This document shows, in pieces, positions 18,301 through 23,655 of a stretch of 23,655 nt of DNA (its first letter is position 1; each line of letters begins with the position of its first letter). Both the position numbers and the translations under genes were made by a program. The stretch spans positions 1 to 23,655 of the forward strand of contig CAJTVH010000048.1 in the NCBI GenBank assembly GCA_910579745.1, in the 5' to 3' direction. The stretch is from an uncultured Clostridia bacterium (GTDB lineage: Bacteria > Bacillota > Clostridia > Lachnospirales > CAG-274). The notes under the pieces were generated by a model that was given only the letters and a program-made list of their open reading frames with translations, was not told the DNA's origin and made no database searches.

Positions 18301-18437
18301 TTGCTTCTAAGACAGCGTCAGAAAACGCTAATTTACGTTTTTATATATCAAAATGTGATAGTAACTATGTTACTATTAAAGCCCAGGAAGATTTATTCAG
18401 ATACCAAAGCAAAATACCTTATGATAAACACGAATGA
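15312..18437 (+). pseudogene. Giant surface protein, N-terminal part (frame 1)
   Basis: The recognisable frame runs from about 15345 to about 18387, where it shifts; the stop at 18437 comes soon after. It begins without a signal peptide, at a TTG lacking a ribosome site, directly behind the ABC2 remnant, so the true start was probably deleted. The body is rich in beta-strand-like segments, with a Gly-rich stretch (IVTGGGGYIGVSITF, about 17623-17667) and a possible carboxypeptidase-like or transthyretin-like segment (GIGSVTDEKGEFETTDVGMY). The C-terminal end (EGWYYIKSVDQGKYLQV) is the first repeat of a ricin-type lectin domain that continues in the next frame. G+C is visibly higher than in the left part of the window. 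The intact protein was presumably secreted and cell-wall bound. Confidence 0.7.
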
Positions 18438-21400
18438 TAAAAATAAGCTTTCTTCTTCAGAAATTCTTGAAAATGATAAAATAGATGATCGCCATAAGTT
18501 TATGTTAAGAGAGCCTAATGTTGGCGATTTTAATATTATAACCGCTACTAACGGCGGAGAATTATATTTAAGAACCTCAGGAAACAATGATCTTATGTTT
18601 GAGAAATCTGAGAGAACAAACGCGCAGTTCTGGAGATTAGAGCCTGTTAACAAACCAATAACAAATGGCGTATATACTATTAAGAACAATTCACTTGAAA
18701 AATATATGACAGATGTAAACGGCAAAGCTGAAATTAGCGACAAATCAAATGGAAACAACCAAAAGTGGTATGTAAGCGCAACCAATGATTATATTTCACT
18801 TAGAAACCTCGCGACAAACAATTATCTTTATGTTGACAGCGACAGCGGAAATGACGGCATAGGTATAAGTGTTAAAGATAATGATAACAGCAACGGAATA
18901 TATTTCGCGACCTCAAAGCTTATTGACGGAAGCTATAATATTACAACATGTTACAGCTTGGGCAGTAAATTATTATCTGTTTACGGAAGCGGAAACGCTA
19001 TAGTTGCAAACTCGGCAAACGATACCTATAATCAGGTATGGACATTTACTCAGATTGAAAATGATGTGCAGGGCGGTACAACACCTAAGGCTAAACAAAT
19101 GGTATCAAACGAAGGCATTGATTTATCTTCGGGTTATAAGGATGATATTAACAGCATACCTAAGGTATCATATGATGATAAAAATGATTACAGTGATGAT
19201 AATGTAATACTTAGAAAGCGTACAATAGGAGATTCTGAATGGGTCGCCAATGATAACGCTGGAATTTCATTAGCATCAGGCTTTAAACCAATTAAAGAAA
19301 CAACTCTTGTTAAAAATAGTTACGAAAGACCTGATTCACAGGTTGCCGATTTAGGTAATGGCAACTATATGCTTGTATTTATTGATACAGATTCTTCAAG
19401 AGGCGAGCTTGAGAGAAATGTTTTGAAATATGCTTTCTATAAAAACGGTTCTTGGTCAGAACCTGTTGTAATTCAAAACGATGGTACAGCAGACTTCCAG
19501 CCTAATGTCGCTGACGGGGGTGATAATATAGCTATTACTTGGATTTCAAGTGATTCAAATACTGAAAAAACCGGCGATCCTACACAATATCTCACAACAA
19601 TGGAGGTTTATACTACTCTTGTTAATAAGTCTACAGGTGAAATTGGTGAAATAACAAGACTTACCCGTGATAGTTATTATGATTATGCTCCTACAGTGGT
19701 ATATGATAGCACAACCGGCGATATGGCAGTATACTATATTAAGAGTTCTGTAGGCGGCAATTTCCTTGAAACCGCTAACTCATTTACAAATGACTGTATA
19801 ATCACTTATATGCTTTATGATAACGCAAAGGGTAAATGGCTTACAGATTATTATTATCCAGAAGAAGTAGCGGATGAAGATACCGCTGAGGAGCTTATTA
19901 AAAAATGGGGTGGTCAGAGATTTTTACCATCACCTATTGATGAGCTTAATATGGATGACCCTCTTATTACTGACTTTACCGCTATTGCTTATAATGGTCT
20001 CGCTGTATATGGCTATACTATTGACAAGGATAACGACAGCGGCACAAACGAGGACAGAGATTTATTCATACAAGTTTATGACTTTACTACTCATAAAAAT
20101 CATCCGCCTATCAGAGTTACAAATGACGGTACTTATGATGATGGTTATCTGTCAGGTGAAGTGGCTGACTCTATGCCACAGTTTGTAAGATCAGGCGGCG
20201 CAAATGGCAATACATACTTATACTGGTTTAGAGGCGACAATAAACTGTCTAATATAAATGTCAGTGATTTCGCCCATAATGGATTAAATGATGATGGTAC
20301 TGTTAGTGACAGTTATGACCTTGCTCCTGCCGATGTATATATAAATCTTCCTCCGCAAATGAAACAAGGCAGCAATGAGGCTTATGCCTCTATGTCTTAC
20401 TATAAGGTTTGCGTTGATAAGGATGATAATATATACGTAATATGGGTGGACCTTGACAGAGAAACCAACAAACAGGAAATTTTCGCGACATCTGTCATTA
20501 CAGACAGGGAAACCGGTGAAACATCTTATGCTGACGCTTATCAGCTTACCCATTCAGGCAAACACAATGACGAACCCTCGTTCCTTGTGGATAATGATGG
20601 TAATATGATTGTTGTTTCAACAAGATATAACTCAGTTCAAACTGATAATCCTCTTAATCCTCTTGAAATCAAGGATACAGAGCTTGTCACAACAGTATTT
20701 GAGCCTTATGGCGAATTATACGCCGAAGAAATTAATATTAGTAATACTAATCCAAATGCGGGTGACACTGTAAATATAAACGCTAAGCTTTATAACAGAG
20801 GACTTACAGCTGCTAAGGGATATACTGTCCAGCTTTGCGAAATGAAAGGTGATGAAAGAATAAGAACTCTTGATACAATTCAAAGTGCTGATTATATAAA
20901 CGCGGGTGATTATTCTGAATTTAGTTACGATTGGGTTATATCTGATAATATTGATGGCGTAAGCCTTGGTATTAGCGTAACTGAGGGTAATATGCTTAAC
21001 TCCTCCTTTGCTCAAAGTGATGTACTTAAACAGTCACCTGATATTACACTTAGTGGTATAGGAATAAGCCAGAAAGATGATAGCTTCTACCTTCATGTGG
21101 CGGCAACAAACAATGGTAATGAAACGACAAGTGAAAGCGACAATATTAATGTTGTTTATTATCCGGAAAAAGCTCCCGCCAATATGCTTGGCATAAGTGA
21201 TGAACAGTTCGCGAAAGCACAAATTGCTGGAATCGCTCCTAATGAAAGCAAAGAATTAGATATTAAGATTGATAATATCAGTGGTGAAATTTTTAACGCG
21301 TATGGATATATTCCTGTTCTTGTAGCTGTTACAAATGAAAATGATGAAGTAATTTCAAATGATGAGATTAGCTATATTATTATGGATAAACCTATTAATA

Positions 21401-22326
21401 TTAAAATTAATAACACATCTCAGATTGTAATTAATGAGGGTGAGGCTGTAGACCTTTCGCTGACATATGAACCTGCCGAAAGATATAATAATATTATCCC
21501 AAGTTATTATACTGATGATATAGGAACAGCCACAATTGTGGATAATAAGCTTGTAGGTGTTTCAGCCGGTAGTACAACTCTTGTCGCGAACGCGCAGCCT
21601 TATGGCAGTACCGTAAAGGTTGATGTAATAGTAAACGCTGTAGATGATACTACAGAAAGCACAACCGTTTCTACCCATAGAGGTGGCGGTTCGCCAAGAA
21701 AAAAAGCTGTAACTATTACCGAGACTACGGCAGAGGTTACAACAGAAAATATAACAGAAAATACAGTAAGCGATCAGGAAAATAGTGATAAATTTATTGA
21801 TATTTCTGACCATTGGGCAAGAGAGATTATCAACGAAATCGCGGATAAAAATATTGTAAGCGGATATGAGGATAATACTTTCAAACCTAATAACAGTATT
21901 ACAAGAGCTGAATTTTTAACTATTCTCTATAACAGCGGTCTTGCGGACACAGCAGATATTGATAGTAATATATCATTTGCTGATGTTACGGGCGATGAGT
22001 GGTATTATGACTATATTAAGTGGGGCGCTGAAAATAATCTTATTGTGGGTTATGAGGACAACACATTCAGAGGAAATAATATTATTTCAAGACAGGAAAT
22101 GGCAGTTGTGATGAGTAAATTTATTAAGCTTGTGGATATTAAGCTTGACAGCGGTGAAACCCTTGTATTTGCTGACGCGGATAGTATAGCGCCGTGGGCT
22201 AAGGATTATGTTGACACTATTTCAGCTTGCGGAATTGTTGTGGGAGACATCAATAATTGCTTTATGCCAAATAAAGATTTAACACGAGCTGAAACTGCCG
22301 TAATTATAATTAATATGATACAATAA
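18388..22326 (+). pseudogene. Giant surface protein, C-terminal part with RICIN and SLH domains
   Basis: The protein continues here at KIYSDTKAKYLMINTNDK after a one-base shift near 18386. The first ATG in this frame is at 18421. Ricin-type repeats carry QxW-like motifs (AQFWRLEP, NQKWYVS, NQVWTFTQ) to about 19060. About 19330-20680 has repeated beta-propeller-like blades (GSWSEPVVIQNDG, DDNIYVIWVDLDRE, DGNMIVVSTRYNS). Two CARDB-like domains (about 20735-21390) and a BIG2-like domain (about 21415-21640) follow, then a Thr/Glu-rich linker. Three SLH domains (about 21790-22323) close the chain (FKPNNSITRAEFL, FRGNNIISRQEMA, FMPNKDLTRAETA). SLH domains bind secondary wall polymers, so the protein is an S-layer-associated, probably glycan-binding protein. 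Both pieces together give about 2,340 residues. Confidence 0.8.
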
Positions 22327-22337
22327 AAGTTATATAA

Positions 22338-22374
22338 ATCCTCAACAGTTTTACATTTAAAGGCTGTTGAGGAT
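22338..22374 (+). promoter_or_regulatory. 11-bp perfect hairpin between giant and stalk genes
   Basis: ATCCTCAACAG (22338-22348) pairs with CTGTTGAGGAT (22364-22374) around a 15-base loop. No T-run follows, so it is not a standard terminator. The right arm contains the TGAGGA that could serve as the ribosome site of the ATG at 22380. It could stabilise mRNA, weaken read-through or mask that start. Confidence 0.6.
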
Positions 22375-22394
22375 AAATAATGGGGGTTATATTT

Positions 22395-23216
22395 GTGGAA
22401 AAAATATTAGCATTATTAATAATAATTATATTTTCCATATCAACTATGGGAACAATGGTGATGGCGGACGAAAAAGTCAAATTGATTATCAACGGAACAG
22501 AAGTGGACTTTTCAGATGACCAGGAGCCTGTTATACAAAATGGGAGAACTCTTGTACCTTTTCGCACCGCTTTCGAAAAAATTGGAGCGGAGGTAAAATG
22601 GCATGATGATATACGGCTTTGTAAGGCAGAATACGGAGGAATATCTGTAGGCATAGCTATAGGTAACACAAAAGTAAGCCTTAGTGATGGTTCTGAGATT
22701 GAAAGCGATGTTCCCGCACAGATTATTAACGGCAGAACAATGGTGCCCTTAAGAATACTTTCTGAGAGTATTGGCGCGGAAGTTAATTGGGACAAAACAA
22801 CAAGAACAATTACTGTTAATACTCTCAATAAAATTTATAGTATTAATAAATATGAGGCAAGTATAGACGGCTCTGACGGATACGCTTGTATATATTCAAC
22901 AATATATTATCCTAAATTTTTTATTGATAAGGATTATGTCCCAAGTTTGAATACTCAACTTGAAAATTCAGCAAAAAAAGCGGCGGATTCCTTTGTTGAT
23001 AGCTATCTTAAAGATGCACTTGAAATATATAATAATCCGCCGACTCATCTTTATGAAGTGCCATATAGTCTTTATGGCAACTGTGAGGTTGAAATCACAG
23101 ATAAAAATATAGCCATAATAAAGACAGAGTATTTTGAAGCAAAATACTCTGAAGATTTGAATATCTATACAGACACTATTAAAATCAACCTCGAAAATGG
23201 AGAGGTTGTAGAATAA
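22395..23216 (+). CDS. Secreted stalk-domain (copper amine oxidase N-terminal-like) protein
   Basis: GTG 22395 is preferred, with GGGGGT (22382-22387) 7 bases upstream; it gives 273 residues with a standard signal peptide (ILALLIIIIFSISTMGTMVM, cleavage after about A24). ATG 22380 is an alternative. Residues about 28-145 form a copper-amine-oxidase-N-like stalk domain with its duplicated pattern IQNGRTLVPFRTAFEKIGAE and INGRTMVPLRILSESIGAEV. Residues about 150-270 resemble the DUF4163/DUF3298 region of RsiV and PdaC proteins (YSTIYYPKFFIDKDYVPSLN). The chain ends at KINLENGEVVE, earlier than those families usually do, so it may be truncated. It is likely exported and attached to the envelope. 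The peptide gene follows 27 bases later, so the two are probably co-transcribed. Confidence 0.8.
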   Translation: MEKILALLIIIIFSISTMGTMVMADEKVKLIINGTEVDFSDDQEPVIQNGRTLVPFRTAFEKIGAEVKWHDDIRLCKAEYGGISVGIAIGNTKVSLSDGSEIESDVPAQIINGRTMVPLRILSESIGAEVNWDKTTRTITVNTLNKIYSINKYEASIDGSDGYACIYSTIYYPKFFIDKDYVPSLNTQLENSAKKAADSFVDSYLKDALEIYNNPPTHLYEVPYSLYGNCEVEITDKNIAIIKTEYFEAKYSEDLNIYTDTIKINLENGEVVE

Positions 23217-23243
23217 TATAAAACAACAAAAGGAGGCAAAAAT

Positions 23244-23390
23244 ATGTGTGATAAGGAAAAACTCGAAAATACAGAGATTAAGCCTATTGAGGATAATGAG
23301 CTTGATGAAGTGACAGGCGGCGGAAGTGGATTAAATCCGCCTAGAGTTGATATTCATGCTTACGATGATTATGTTAAGAGCAGAATGTGA
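23244..23390 (+). CDS. Double-glycine leader peptide (putative exported peptide precursor)
   Basis: This 48-residue gene is preceded by a perfect AGGAGG (23231-23236) 7 bases before ATG. The leader is acidic and ends IEDNELDEVTGG, the classic double-glycine motif recognised by C39 peptidase exporters, with L20, V23, G25 and G26 in the expected places. Predicted cleavage after G26 releases a 22-residue core that starts GSGLNPPRVD and ends in KSRM. The core has no Cys and few Ser or Thr, so lanthionine or disulfide bridges are unlikely; the Pro pair, His and Tyr stand out. No modifying enzyme is in the window. It could be a signalling peptide, a bacteriocin-like peptide or a precursor modified elsewhere. 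Confidence 0.7.
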   Translation: MCDKEKLENTEIKPIEDNELDEVTGGGSGLNPPRVDIHAYDDYVKSRM

Positions 23391-23415
23391 TTTTTATAAT
23401 TTCATTTTATAAAAA
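23391..23415 (+). terminator. Weak A/T-only hairpin after the peptide gene
   Basis: TTTTTATAA (23391-23399) can pair with TTATAAAAA (23407-23415). The stem has no G-C pairs and no T-run follows, so termination would be weak. Confidence 0.3.
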
Positions 23416-23454
23416 TTAAGGCAATACCGCATAATTCAATAAAGCAGATTTAAG

Positions 23455-23478
23455 CTGGTAATTTTCAAACACGCTCTA
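23455..23478. repeat. MITE right-end remnant
   Basis: AATTTTCAAACACGCTC(TA) matches the right terminus of the TA-flanked MITE family. No left half is detectable back to the peptide gene. It lies between the peptide gene and the IS630-type transposase. Confidence 0.55.
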
Positions 23479-23540
23479 GTACACTAAAAAGTTTGATATT
23501 TCACTAAAAATATATTATGATATTTTTGAGGTGATTAAAA

Positions 23541-23655
23541 ATGAGACCAAGAAAATATCATGTAGAATTAACAGAAAACGAACGTAAAGAACTTAATGAT
23601 TTAACCAATAAAGGAAAAGTATCAGCAATTAAAATCAAACATGCTCAGATTTTAC
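23541..23655 (+). CDS. IS630-family transposase, N-terminal part (runs off the window)
   Basis: The first 38 codons read MRPRKYHVELTENERKELND, then the segment NKGKVSAIKIKHAQIL. This is the N-terminal helix-turn-helix start typical of IS630-family transposases, which cut and paste at TA sites. The ribosome site GAGGTGATT (23528-23536) precedes the ATG. The gene continues beyond the window, so its DDE catalytic domain, right end and integrity are unknown. The left inverted repeat should lie between 23478 and 23540, but it cannot be fixed without the other end. Confidence 0.8.
   Translation, partial: MRPRKYHVELTENERKELNDLTNKGKVSAIKIKHAQIL

Noticed and set aside
18286..18387. Start of the second giant-protein frame at TTG 18286
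   Set aside because: The first 34 codons are a shadow of the upstream ricin repeat in the other frame, and there is no ribosome site.
22310..22828. 172-codon minus-strand frame at the stalk gene
   Set aside because: It is antisense to a gene with a clear signal peptide, domain pattern and ribosome site.

Overview
The window looks like a chromosomal segment of an AT-rich, low-GC Gram-positive bacterium, most likely an anaerobe of class Clostridia. The evidence is the strong AGGAGG-type ribosome sites, the long clostridial form of PRPP synthase, a ComF-type phosphoribosyltransferase, a TIGR01212-type radical SAM protein, an acyltransferase with a GNAT-like C-terminal domain, and S-layer (SLH) and copper-amine-oxidase-like stalk domains. 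I see no rRNA, tRNA or CRISPR array.

Left part (1-10.3 kb): ordinary housekeeping genes separated by long AT-rich spacers. In order these are comFC-like (minus), prs (plus), a small P-loop ATPase translationally coupled to a TIGR01212 radical SAM gene (plus), an acyltransferase-domain gene (minus), and a 1020-codon FliK-like protein with an Asn/Gln/Pro/Thr-rich centre built from an 84-bp tandem repeat. The spacers are seeded with copies of a roughly 165-bp MITE. It has inverted ends (GAGCGTATCTGAAAAC) flanked by TA. There are three good copies, one longer relative and several remnants, one of which supplies the end and stop codon of the comF gene.

Middle (10.4-15.3 kb): a zone of gene debris made mostly by deletion. 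It holds an orphan Rhs core fragment, the tail of an IS4-type transposase, a LytTR regulator that has lost its middle, a substrate-binding lipoprotein truncated into the tail of an HlyD-type membrane-fusion protein, a C39-peptidase ABC exporter missing part of its membrane domain and two Walker A residues, and the N-terminus of a second exporter stopped by an 87-bp tandem duplication. HlyD, peptidase-ABC and second ABC, in that order, are the signature of an NHLM-type (TIGR03794/03796/03797) peptide export operon.

Right part (15.3-23.4 kb): a giant surface protein in two reading frames. Its start is lost and it is frameshifted inside a ricin-type lectin domain. It continues through repeat domains that resemble a beta-propeller, CARDB-like and BIG2-like domains, and three C-terminal SLH domains. 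It is followed by an intact secreted stalk-domain protein and an intact 48-residue peptide with a double-glycine leader (ELDEVTGG). The window ends in the first 38 codons of an IS630-family transposase.

Taken together, the right half reads as a peptide-secretion and surface-protein locus whose exporter has decayed. The substrate-like peptide and its secreted neighbour are still open. Because so many separate lesions occur close together, true decay should be told apart from assembly error with raw reads.
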